Part shown: positions 45,907 to 57,412 of the stretch, piece after piece
Numbering within the stretch: position 1 is the first letter of the stretch
Layout: each line of letters starts with the position of its first letter
Assembly (NCBI GenBank): GCA_963693315.1
Contig: OY856186.1
Span: forward strand, 461,297,558-461,361,557
From: Diogma glabrata
Lineage: Eukaryota > Arthropoda > Insecta > Diptera > Cylindrotomidae
Length of the DNA stretch: 64,000 nucleotides
Reading direction: 5' to 3'
Program-made: the position numbers and the translations under genes
The notes under the pieces: generated by a model
Databases searched by the model: none
What the model was told of the DNA's origin: nothing
What the model saw: the letters and a program-made list of their open reading frames with translations, nothing else

Positions 45907-47148
45907 TCCAGGGCGAACAATTGAATAACGATCTGGCATTGGTACAACAAGCTCAGCAACAACCATTGAATCATCCTCAGGTAGTAACACAGGTACAACA
46001 ACAATTTCAATTAAATTATCCACGAGTACCACAGGTAACACAACCACCATTATATCCACAAGTTCCACTTTCAGCACCACCACCATACAACCAACCTCCT
46101 CAGCTTTGGCGTGACGCTGCTCCAGCGTTAGCACCAGTGGAGTACCGAGAGGTTCATGGGAACAATTTGAGTCGTTATGACTCAAATTGGGTTCCAACCT
46201 TCACCGGTGATGGTCACTCACTTGATATTCATGAGTTTATTCATCCAGTAGAGGCTTAGAGTTTAGAGTTTATTCATCGGCTGCCAGGTGTGTCACCGTG
46301 TGTCCTATGACGACCTTAGGTCTATCATACCACAGTACCTTAAAGCAGCTGCTGATCGATACTATTTGAACTTGACTCATGAGTATCAGGTGGTGACCTA
46401 TCCAGTGCTAAGGGAGGGACTCCTACAAACCTTCGGTACGCTCACTGATGATAAGACGATCTTGCGAGTTCTTCTGAACCGCAAACAAAAGTCAAAAGAG
46501 AGCGTATACGAGTATTTAGTGGAGGTATGTTCGTTGAACCGTCGCTTAGCACGTCCATTTACTGACCGTGAAATGCTGGAAATTGCTCGGGAGGGACTGA
46601 GTGTGGAGCTCAAAAATGCTACACTAGCAGCAACAATACATTCAATTGATGAACTTCGGACTTTGTGTCAGAAGTTCGAACGTTTGTGGTCCACACCAGT
46701 CCCGACCAGAATTTCAAACTTAAGAATTAGCGAGCTACAGCAAGTGGATGACTATGAGGTGGATGTGGAACCAGAACGAGATGGATATATCGAAGCGATG
46801 GATTCAACACCAAGAAGGATATTTCAGCGACCGGTCTTAACATCTGATAATAATCAACCTGGTCCATCAATGTCCAGACAACCAATAGTCTGCTACAGTT
46901 GTGGAGTAAATGGTCACCGAGCTCCGGATTGTCCACGTAAAAATCGGATCAAACTCTATTGTTGGAAATGCAATAAGCCTGACGTCAATTATGCAAATTG
47001 TTCATATTGTCACCCGTCGTTAAACTTTCGTCCGAGAGTACATGCTTCGGGGATGGTACCATCGGTTCAACATCCAATGAGCCCGAAGAAAGCAACGAGA
47101 GACGTAGGAACACAAGAAGATCTGCTGCCACTCAAGAAACTAGAATAA
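45907..47148 (+). pseudogene. gag: gag C-terminal part (capsid, zinc knuckles) of the decayed Gypsy element
   Basis: Resumes as a Gln/Pro-rich linker (NNDLALVQQAQQQ, YPQVPLSAPPPYNQPP), then VPTFTGDGHSLDIHEF, the capsid start. A TAG at 46257 ends that frame. The capsid continues in 46288-47148 with YLKAAADRYYLNL, VLREGLLQTFG, KSKESVYEYLVEV and MLEIAREGLSVELKN. A CCHC knuckle, CYSCGVNGHRAPDC (from 46891), and a second Cys-rich motif, CWKCNKPDVNYANCSYC, follow. The knuckles bind RNA. The stop and frame change make it inactive. Confidence 0.8.
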
Positions 47149-49803
47149 ATTCATCTAGCACATTTAATTTCCCATTATTACATCGAACGTATTTTAGACG
47201 TCTTGAACGTAATATTAGATATTGGCTAATGAGGAAATTATTTCGTAAGGCATGTAGTTCATCTATCCTTTCAGAAACAAAGGATCCTCGGCCGCGATTA
47301 ACAATTAGGATTTTGGACAAAAACATTTCGGGATAATTGGATAGTGGAGCGTCAATCACTATACTTGGAAGAAATTCCTTGGAATTATTGGAATCATCAG
47401 GTACATCCTACCGTAAATACACTTCGTGTATTCGTACGGCGGATGGTACTGCAAATAAAATTTTGGGTTACATAGAAGTTCCAATAGCCGTGAATGGCTC
47501 CACTAAACCAATGCGGTTTCAAATTGTCCCTGGTTTACGAGAGGAGCTCTACCTGGGCATAGATTTCTGGGAGAAATTTGGTATTGTTCCTTCCTTTGTT
47601 AGTGAACTGACTCGTACAGAGCCACAAAATTTAAATACACATAACCATAACCATTCACCACTGACCAGCAACAAGAACTGGATATGATCAAGGATTCTTT
47701 CCCGTCATTTGAAGTGTCTGGGCTCGGAAAGACTTCTTTGGTTGAACATGTCATCGATGTTGGTGATAATGCACCTGTTAAAAAGAGGCATTATCCCACA
47801 TCGCCGGCTGTTCAACTAAAGGTTTATGCCGAACTCGACCGAATGCTTCAAATGGGCGTGATCGAAGAGAGTAACAGTTTGTGGTGCTCGCCAGTGGTTC
47901 TAGTACAAAAAGAATCTGGTAAAAACAGATTATGTATAGATAGCCGTCGTGTCAATTCACTAACGAAAAAGGACGCTTACCCACTTCCCTTGATTGATGG
48001 CTTACTAGGTCGTCTAAATACCACAAAGTACATTTCTAGTATTGATCTTAAAGATGCTTTCTGGCAGATTCCTCTGGCAGAAGCATCTAGAGACAAGACA
48101 GCCTTCACAGTGCCTGATCGCCCATTGTATCAATTCCGGGTTATGCCCTTTGGATTGTTCAATGCTCCCCAGACAATGTGTCGGCTAATGCACAAAGTGA
48201 TACCACATCAATATCACGAGAATGTCTTTGTTTATTTAGATGATATATTGGTAGTCTCTTCCACGTTCCAGGAATTGCTGTCCAAAGTCTCTTCATTGAT
48301 AAGAGCGGCTGGGTTAACAATAAACCTCAAGAAAAGTAAATTTGTTCTGAGAGAGGTGAAATACTTGGGATTTTTGGTTGGTGAAGATGGTCTTCGAACT
48401 GATCCAGACAAGGTAAGAGCTGTTGCAGAGTATCCAGCTCCTTCAACAGTAAAACAAATACGACGATTATTAGGAATGGCTGGTTGGTATCAACGTTTCA
48501 TACCAAATTATGCAAGCGTGGTATCACCAATTACGGATTTATTGAAAAAAAGTTCTGGAAAATTGAAATGGACATTAGACGCGCAAACAGCTTTTGAAAA
48601 TTTAAAAAAATTGCTGACTACAGCACCGGTATTAATTAACCCTGACTATAATAAAGAGTTCTTTGTTAGATGCGACGCAAGTCTGACAGGGGTAGGTAGC
48701 GTATTATATCAGGTCGACGAAGACGGACAAGAGTCCGATAGCCCTCATGTCGAAGAAATTAAATAGATCTCAAAGAAACTATTCGGTTTCTGAGCTGGAA
48801 TGTCTTGCGGCAATTCTGAGTGTGAAGAAATTCAGGGGCTATGTTGAAGGTCACCGATTTACTATTGTGACTGATCACTCAAGTCTGAAGTGGCTAATGT
48901 CACAGAAAGACTTGAGTGGTCGTCTGGCTAGGTGGAGCCTAAAACTCCAACATATGGATTTTACCATTGTCCGCCAGAAAGGTACTCAAAATATAGTCCC
49001 TGATGCTCTATCTCGTCTTTATGACGATACACACGAGGAATTGACGGAAGCATTATCACATCATGTTAACGACATTAAACTCGACAACGAAGGTTATCGG
49101 CACAAAGAATATACGGATATGATAGCTAAAGTTCAATCATCACCCTATGGGGTACCAGAGTTTCTACACAGTGACAATGGCAAACAGTTCACTAGTAGGA
49201 ACTTTCAAAAATTTTGTCAGATTTCGGCATTAAACATATTAGGACCGGTGTCTACAGTCCTCAAAGCAACGCGTCAGAGCGTGTCAATAGGTCAGTTCTA
49301 GCAGTAATTCGAGCGGTCATAAAAGGTCAACATACCACGTGGGATTCACAAATTGGTGAAATCGCATATGCACTGCGGTACATTCAGCGACCAAGCACTC
49401 ACCGTACTATTTATTATTTGGTCAACATCCAATATCGGATGGAAATACTTATCATTTGTTGAGATCACTACACAAGCTTGGTGAAGATGCTGGTGAGGAA
49501 ATAGAACGCTTTGATCCTTTGACCCTGCTCAGGAACCGAGTTCAACAAAATTTAAAAGCAGCTTTCAAAAAATCGCAACATCAGTATAATCTACGATCTA
49601 AACTAAGAACTTTTGAGCCACAACAACGTGTGTTTGTACGGCAACATCATATGAGTGACGCTGCAAAAAAATTCTCAGCAAAATTGGCTCCAAAGTTCTT
49701 ACCTGCAATGATTAAGACTAAGATTGGGAATGTACTCTATGAGTGCATAGATATGAGCGGTAAGAATCTTGGAGTCCATCACGCGAAAGACATCAGGGAA
49801 TGA
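47149..49803 (+). pseudogene. pol: pol of the decayed Gypsy element (PR-RT-RNase H-IN, integrase deleted in part)
   Basis: Protease LDSGASITILGRNS near 47337. RT in 47684-48766 with LCIDSRRVNS, SIDLKDAFWQIPL, MPFGLFNAP and VYLDDILVV. RNase H starts FVRCDASLTGVGS, then shifts frame near 48760 and continues with FTIVTDHSSLKWLM. The integrase is damaged: after the RNase H end (VPDALSRLYDD) the sequence passes in a few residues to YGVPEFLHSDNGKQF. The H2C2 finger and the first catalytic Asp are therefore missing. Two more frame changes follow (SPQSNASERVNR, then the C-terminal QHQYNLRSK region to 49803). Dead copy. Confidence 0.88.
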
Positions 49804-51892
<2,089 letters not shown>

Positions 51893-51893
51893 G

Positions 51894-51910
51894 TGGTGTC
51901 AGAAGTGGGA
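51894..51910 (+). promoter_or_regulatory. primer-binding site of the SAP-Gag Gypsy element
   Basis: TGGTGTCAGAAGTGGGA starts one base after the LTR. It has the standard TGG start; a tRNA-Leu 3' end is plausible from memory but not verified. Confidence 0.75.
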
Positions 51911-51921
51911 TTATTGAAACA

Positions 51922-53352
51922 ATGGTCAAGACAGTAAATATTAGTGATCTCAGCCAGACCCAGCTGAAGGATGAGTTGAAGAAAAGGAATGCTCCAATCC
52001 ATGGAACGAAGGCAGAACTTGCATTTCGGCTGCGTAAAGTTTTAGAAGAAGCAGGCCAAAACACAGAGGTCATAGAAGTAGAGCAGGAAGAAGCTCCGGT
52101 TCAGAATGCTCCAGCGATTGATCCGAGGATTGCGTTGATGAAGGAAATGATGGCAGAGCAACAACAACAATTTGCTGATATGATGGCCAAACAAGGAAAC
52201 AACCAACAACAACAATTTGCTGATATGATGACCAAACAAGGAAACAACCAACAACAACAACTTGCTGATCTGATGGCCCGACAAGAGAAACTGGCAGCAG
52301 AACAAAAACTAGATCAACAACGACAACTTGCTGACCTGATGGCCCAACAAAAAGTAGATCAACAACAACAACTTGCTGATATGATGGCCAAACAAGGAAA
52401 CGAGCAACGACAACAGTTTGCTGATATGATGGCAAAGCAAGAAAGTCTACGTGAAGTAATCGAGTCACGTATATCCAGTGCAGAGGTGAAAATCAACAAC
52501 ATGGAAAGGGAGCTGCGGAAAGTTACCGAAGAACATGAAGAGAAATTACGCAATCTTTCAAGTGAATTCCGCCAAGAAATAGCACAAGTAAAGTCAGGTA
52601 ACATGATCATTCCATCAACTACTTCAGCTCCAGCTAGAGTGAAAACACCCGCATTTGATGGATCTACATCGTACCAGATATTTAAGATGCAATTTGATAT
52701 AGCAACAACTGGGTTCGATCACCAGCAAAAAGCAAATGCGCTTATATTGGCATTGAAAGGACCTGCTGCTGAAATTTTGCAGACACTATCAGCGACAGAG
52801 CGTGATTACAACAAGCTAATGGAGGCCTTAGAAGTAAGATATGGGGAAAGTCATATGCAAGCTCTCCATCGCATGCAGCTCAAGACACGAAAACAAGGAG
52901 TCAGCGAAACTTTGCAAGAATTAGAGGCTGACATTGTGAGACTGGTTAATCTATCATATCCGAATTATAACGCTGAACATCGAGACGAACTGGCAGCTGA
53001 TACATTTATCAATGCTCTTCGAGATGTACAAATGAGGAATCAGCTTTATCTAAGTGGAAAGAAATTACCTGCGGAAGTCTTAGCATTGGCCCTGCAAATG
53101 GAAGCCGGAAAAAGAGCGTATGGCTCAGATAGAGTACGTCAGATGGAAGTTGCTGAGGAACCACTGAAAGCAGCGCTTGATGAAGTGATCATGCGTGTCA
53201 AAAGTTTGGAAAATAAACCTGAACAAAATCAACGAAGTAGATCTAGCAGAGTAAGATGCTGGAACTGTGGGAAGTTGGGGCACATCCGAAGAGAATGTAA
53301 ATGGGAGCCACACCCGGAAGACAGAGGCCGCGTTCCGGATTCGGGAAACTAG
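51922..53352 (+). CDS. gag: Gag with N-terminal SAP domain and CCHC knuckle
   Basis: 476 residues from ATG 51922, the first Met after the PBS; an in-frame ATG at 51853 inside the LTR would add 23 residues. Residues ~8-42 (ISDLSQTQLKDELKKRNAPI and following) match a SAP helix-extension-helix motif, a DNA-binding fold of chromatin proteins. Residues ~70-190 are Gln-rich repeats of the type QQQQFADMMAKQGN, at least six units, probably coiled coil. A capsid domain (FDGSTSYQIFKMQF, ALKGPAAEILQTL, YGESHMQALHRMQL) follows. One CCHC knuckle, CWNCGKLGHIRREC, starts at 53257. The last ~50 bp overlap pol. Confidence 0.92.
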   Translation: MVKTVNISDLSQTQLKDELKKRNAPIHGTKAELAFRLRKVLEEAGQNTEVIEVEQEEAPVQNAPAIDPRIALMKEMMAEQQQQFADMMAKQGNNQQQQFADMMTKQGNNQQQQLADLMARQEKLAAEQKLDQQRQLADLMAQQKVDQQQQLADMMAKQGNEQRQQFADMMAKQESLREVIESRISSAEVKINNMERELRKVTEEHEEKLRNLSSEFRQEIAQVKSGNMIIPSTTSAPARVKTPAFDGSTSYQIFKMQFDIATTGFDHQQKANALILALKGPAAEILQTLSATERDYNKLMEALEVRYGESHMQALHRMQLKTRKQGVSETLQELEADIVRLVNLSYPNYNAEHRDELAADTFINALRDVQMRNQLYLSGKKLPAEVLALALQMEAGKRAYGSDRVRQMEVAEEPLKAALDEVIMRVKSLENKPEQNQRSRSSRVRCWNCGKLGHIRRECKWEPHPEDRGRVPDSGN

Positions 53353-55722
53353 ATTGTGCCAGTTTTGGAGGGCGAAAGCTGGCTCAATTACAATGCCCTA
53401 CATTGGTGGTATCACAAGTAAAAAGAGAAAATAGTAGTCTAGTCTTAGAGGCAACCGTTGGAAGCAAATCGTGCATGTTGACTTTTGACACAGGTGCTTC
53501 GAGATCGATAGTGCGTCCAGATGTGGTTTGTGATAGTCAGATCGATACAGCAAGACGATTCACCCTAAAAACAGCTACGGGTGACACAGTTCTAGTTCAT
53601 GGAGAAAGCGACCAAGAGGTTCACCTTGGAGGAAATTCATTTAGGCACCGATTTATTGTAGCAGATATAGAAGATGACTGCATAATTGGGCTTGACTTCA
53701 TGAAAGAATACAATTTTATATTAGATCTGGGAAGCCACGTACTGAGATATGGAAACACAGAAATAGTGCTAAACGCCACCAACGACAATGCTGAGGTCCG
53801 TGTTATTAGTGATGGACCAACTGAGATCCCGGCAAAATCTGAGAAGATCATATGGACTAAGCTACTAAATAAAAGTAACCAAAATTCACCTGTGATGATT
53901 GAGCCAGCTAACAACGACTTTGGGGGAAACATTATGATTGGCCGAACGCTAGTTGCAGCAAAAGAGGGAGTAGTTCCAGTGCAACTGGTTAACTTCTCAA
54001 ATAAACGAGTGGTCATCAATCATGGAGAAGAAATCGCCAAATGCAGCACCATAAAAGAGATAATCAGCTGTGAAGAAGAGCAAAAGGTCTTCATGCAGAG
54101 AAACAATCCCGCATTAGTAGCAATACTTCAAGATCTTAGTAAAAGAATGAATCCAGCCGAATTCAAAGAAATCAAGAGGGTATTAACGAAGATGAGCAGC
54201 GTTTTCTCTACTGGAGATGAAGATGTTGGAAGAACAAACATCGTGCGACATAGGATCAACACTGGAAACGCTCATCCTATCAGACAGCCTCCTAGAAGAC
54301 TACCACTGGCTAAACACGAGGAAGTGCAAGGAATGCTGGACAAAATGAAAAGTGATGGAGTCATCAGGCCATCTAAGAGTCCATGGAGCTCACCAGTGGT
54401 GCTAGTTAAAAAAAAAGATGGGTCAGCTCGTTTTTGTGTAGACTATCGAAGGCTCAATGAGGTAACCATTAAGGACAGCTATCCACTGCCACGAATTGAT
54501 GACACACTGGATACACTATCAGGGGCCAAATGGTACAGCACATTAGATCTGAAGAGTGGCTACTGGCAAGTTGAAATGCATCCAGAAGATCGACGAAAGA
54601 CAGCATTTTCTACTGGCAATGGGTTGTGGGAGTTCAATGTGATGCCGTTTGGTCTATGCAATGCCCCAGCAACATTTGAACGTCTAATGGAATGCGTGTT
54701 GCATGGTTTAACCTGGAAGGCCTGCCTAGTTTATCTTGATGACATCATTATAATGGGTCGCAACTTCGAAGAGCATCTAATGAACCTCGAAGAAGTACTT
54801 AGAAGAATAAGTAATGCCAACATGAAGTTGAATCCGGTAAAGTGCAATCTCTTCCACAAAGAAGTGAAGTACCTTGGACACATCATTACAGAACATGGAG
54901 TCAGAACCGATCCCGAGAAGATTGATGCTGTGAAAAATTGGCCAGTACCGAACAATGTTCATGAGCTACGCAGTTTCCTTGGCTTATGCACCTATTATCG
55001 AAGATTCGTGGAGAATTTTGCAAATATCGCCAAGAGTCTACATAAATTGACAGAGGCAAATACCAAGTTTCTGTGGACAACCGAATGTAATGAGGCATTC
55101 TGCCGTTTAAAAGAAAAACTATGCAACACCCCTATACTAGCCTATCCAGAATCCGGAAAGATGTTCATTCTGGACACAGACGCAAGCAATGTAGGAACCG
55201 GAGCTGTTTTGTCACAGAAAGTTGGAGACGATGAGAAAGTGGTGGCGTACTTCAGTAAAGTTCTGTCAAAGCCGGAGCGGAATTACTGTGTCACGAGGAA
55301 GGAGTTGCTAGCTATCATCAAGGCTGTGAAACATTTCCACAAGTATTTGTGTGGACAACCATTCCTGATTCGCACGGACCATGCTGCTCTAAAATGGTTA
55401 TTACAATTCAAATTTCCTGAAGGACAAGCAGCAAGATGGATAGAGATCCTGCAGAACTACGACTTCAAAGTTGAACACCGCAAGGGGAGGATCCATGGTA
55501 ACGCCGATGCCCTGTCCAGAAGACCCTGTATAGAGGAGTGCAAGTCATGTAGCAGAACTGAGGGAAATGAGGCAATGAAAGTGAACCAAATCAAGTTCCA
55601 AACTCCTGAAGATTGGTGTACCGAGGCAATTAAAAGAGAGCAGCTAGAAGATCCAGCTACGGCTCCAGTATTGAAATGGAAAACCGAGGGAAGGCGGCCA
55701 GAGTGGAAAGAGGTATCACCTT
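53301..55722 (+). CDS. pol: Pol N-terminal part (PR-RT-RNase H) of the SAP-Gag Gypsy element
   Basis: Opens in the -1 frame relative to gag with a 52 bp overlap, suggesting ribosomal -1 frameshifting. Protease DTGAS at residues 63-67. RT with FCVDYRRLNEVTIKD, STLDLKSGYWQVEM, MPFGLCNAPATFERL and VYLDDIIIMG near 476-485. RNase H begins with LDTDASNVGTGAVLSQ near 625 and has RTDHAALKWLL. The reading frame reaches the end of RNase H and the linker to integrase at 55722. The next bases belong to the inserted LTR and create a stop at 55725. The rest of pol is at 63310-64000. Confidence 0.93.
55719..55722. repeat. 4 bp target-site duplication of 412-like copy 2 (left)
   Basis: CCTT at 55719-55722 repeats at 63310-63313. 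ACCTT is also possible if the LTR is taken one base shorter. Confidence 0.85.
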
Positions 55723-56442
55723 TGTAATGTATCTACACATCATCCCTTAACTCCTACAAAATCTTACAATGACCGCACATAAAATAAACAACAAATTTCC
55801 ATTATATTCTAAAGTAAACAAACCGCAAAATCATTTTCACACGATAACAAAAAACATATGTGAAAATAAACATAATTTATTTTAAACCAAAAGAAAGTTT
55901 TCGAAACTCATATTTCATAAAAACTATTAAATGGAATATGATTACTGAGCATAAGTAAATAATATAATTTTCATTTATTTTTATGATGTAATAAATTTAA
56001 ACTAAAAAACTGAATATGTCGGTCAATTAAAATTACAAAGAAAATATAAAAATTATGTGACACATTTTTAACATTATGAAACAATTAATTTTAAGAATAT
56101 TTTTGCTAAATGTGTAATTTTTAGTAATATCGATTTTGTATAAATAGAAGAAATTATCGATAATAAAATTCAGATTTGTATATTTGTCTAAAAGAGAAGC
56201 AAGTGTTTTATTCATATATATAAGTCTGACGAAGTCCATTTCGCTTAAGCTTAAGTGACTTCTAACAGTTGGAGTATAGCAATCATTTGATTTGCGCAAA
56301 GCATTGCTATATGAAAATTGGACTGTACTGACCAACGGACTTTTTGAACAGAAATTATTTCTCCTCACTGAAAGATTTATTCTTTAGTGCAACTCATTAA
56401 TGGATTTAACACACGATTTCGAAGAGGATTACAACCGTTATA
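55723..56442 (+). repeat. 5' LTR, 412-like copy 2 (720 bp)
   Basis: TGTAATGTATC to CCGTTATA. TATA box TATAAATA at 56139-56146 and an AATAAA at about 56162 mark the promoter and a possible poly(A) signal near R. The end is fixed by the PBS that follows and by the 3' LTR. Confidence 0.95.
56139..56146 (+). promoter_or_regulatory. TATA box in the 5' LTR of copy 2
   Basis: TATAAATA in an otherwise AT-rich U3. The same octamer occurs at 4500-4507 and 63006-63013. Transcription would start about 30 bp downstream, upstream of the LTR-initiated ORF. Confidence 0.6.
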
Positions 56443-56759
56443 TGGCGACCTGTGCCAAACCGAACGAGAGGAAACTGTTTACACTCATCAAAAAGAAACC
56501 AATTACTATTGAGGAGTACAAGTCGAGAAAGCCGGACATAATAATAGAACAAAAAACAAACTTTATTTCTAACAAGCCAAAAAGAGGAGGTCAGCTGGCG
56601 AAATTAAACCAAGAAATTGCCAGTTTACATCGATTGTTAGTAATTTCGAGTGAAGAACAAAAAATCATATTCCTAAAGAAAGCCGCTGAACTAAAAATAG
56701 AGAAGAATAAAATAATAAAGAAAAAGAAGGACACGAAGAAATCAGCAAAATTAAACTAA
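56400..56759 (+). CDS. LTR-initiated small ORF crossing the primer-binding site (unknown function)
   Basis: 119 codons. The ATG lies 43 bp inside the 5' LTR and the frame runs through the LTR end and PBS into the leader. The protein is highly charged: an acidic N-terminus (MDLTHDFEEDYNRY), a middle with KPKRGGQLAKLNQEIASLHR, and a Lys-rich C-terminus (about residues 95-119) resembling a nuclear or nucleic-acid-binding tail. Residues ~65-95 could form a short coiled coil. I know of no family match. The diverged LTR of copy 1 keeps the ATG and an open frame (MELTHNFEVDYKRY). It would be the first ORF on the genomic RNA. Confidence 0.6.
   Translation: MDLTHDFEEDYNRYMATCAKPNERKLFTLIKKKPITIEEYKSRKPDIIIEQKTNFISNKPKRGGQLAKLNQEIASLHRLLVISSEEQKIIFLKKAAELKIEKNKIIKKKKDTKKSAKLN
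56443..56460 (+). promoter_or_regulatory. primer-binding site, 412-like copy 2
   Basis: TGGCGACCTGTGCCAAAC immediately follows the LTR. TGGCGAC is reminiscent of the tRNA-Arg-type PBS of the 412/mdg1 group (from memory). It also encodes residues of the small ORF that crosses it. Confidence 0.7.
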
Positions 56760-57029
56760 ACTAAAATTTTATATCATATAATAAATATTAATTTCAAAAA
56801 CTTTTTAATAAAATTAATTAAGAATAATTTTAAATACGATTTTATGTTACAATTAAATATTAATTCCTAAAAATTTCTTTTCAATAAAAAACAAAATTAA
56901 TTAATAATAATTTTAATTAAACTAAATTACAATTTTATATTTTATGTTACAATTTAATTTCTAAAAGAATTTTTTTTAATAAAAACAAAACTAATAATTA
57001 AAAATAATATAGCTAATAGCAATTATTAA
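56760..57029 (+). other. AT-rich spacer between the two small ORFs
   Basis: 270 bp with repeated blocks of the type TTTTATGTTACAATT and TTAATAAAAA, suggesting a small internal duplication. No ORF. Confidence 0.5.
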
Positions 57030-57251
57030 ATGGGAAATTCCGCGAGAAAACCAGACCGTACTGAGGAGGTCTTTATATCTAATGGAGCTGGTTCCGCAAC
57101 CAACATTCAATCGGGCGTTAGCGAAATAAATAAATACGAAATTATAGTAATCGTAATAATCGTTGTATTAGCCATACTATTTTTACTCTATAAGATAAAA
57201 ACTAGTATTAAGAAAAATGTTAGAACAGAGATCATAAGGAATACAGTTTAA
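57030..57251 (+). CDS. small single-pass membrane protein upstream of gag (unknown function)
   Basis: 73 codons. N-terminus MGNSARKPDRTEEVF, then a Ser/Asn/Gly-rich stretch. One strongly hydrophobic helix covers residues 38-54 (IIVIVIIVVLAILFLLY). A basic tail, KIKTSIKKNVR, would favour a cytoplasmic C-terminus. MGN resembles the start of N-myristoylated proteins, but residue 6 is Arg where Ser or Thr is normally expected, so myristoylation is doubtful. Same strand as gag, 161 bp upstream of it. It is not a retroviral Env: too short, with no signal peptide or fusion segment. Extra small ORFs upstream of gag are reported for the 412/mdg1 lineage as far as I recall. Function unknown. Confidence 0.65.
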   Translation: MGNSARKPDRTEEVFISNGAGSATNIQSGVSEINKYEIIVIVIIVVLAILFLLYKIKTSIKKNVRTEIIRNTV

Positions 57252-57412
57252 ATAAACAAAAAAAAAAATTTCTATTAATAAAAAAAAAAAAATATATATA
57301 TTTTAAAAATAAATTTTACGTTGTTTTAAATTTTCTTCTGATATAAAATATTTTGATAATGTGGTTTTGATAGTTCACCTTTATAATTTGTTTTGATAGT
57401 TCACTTTGATAT

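Noticed and set aside
52042..52610. Minus-strand frames with QQVVVV-like repeats
   Set aside because: Antisense of the Gln-rich repeats of the SAP-Gag.
56033..56368. Minus-strand 111-codon frame in the 412-like LTR, repeated at 62900-63235
   Set aside because: The frame is the same in both LTRs only because the LTRs match. It lies antisense to the promoter and R/U5, has low-complexity composition, and is not preserved in the diverged copy 1 LTR as far as I can see.
57030..57251. Small membrane ORF as an env gene
   Set aside because: Only 73 residues, with no signal peptide, no cleavage site and no fusion region, and it lies upstream of gag instead of downstream of pol.
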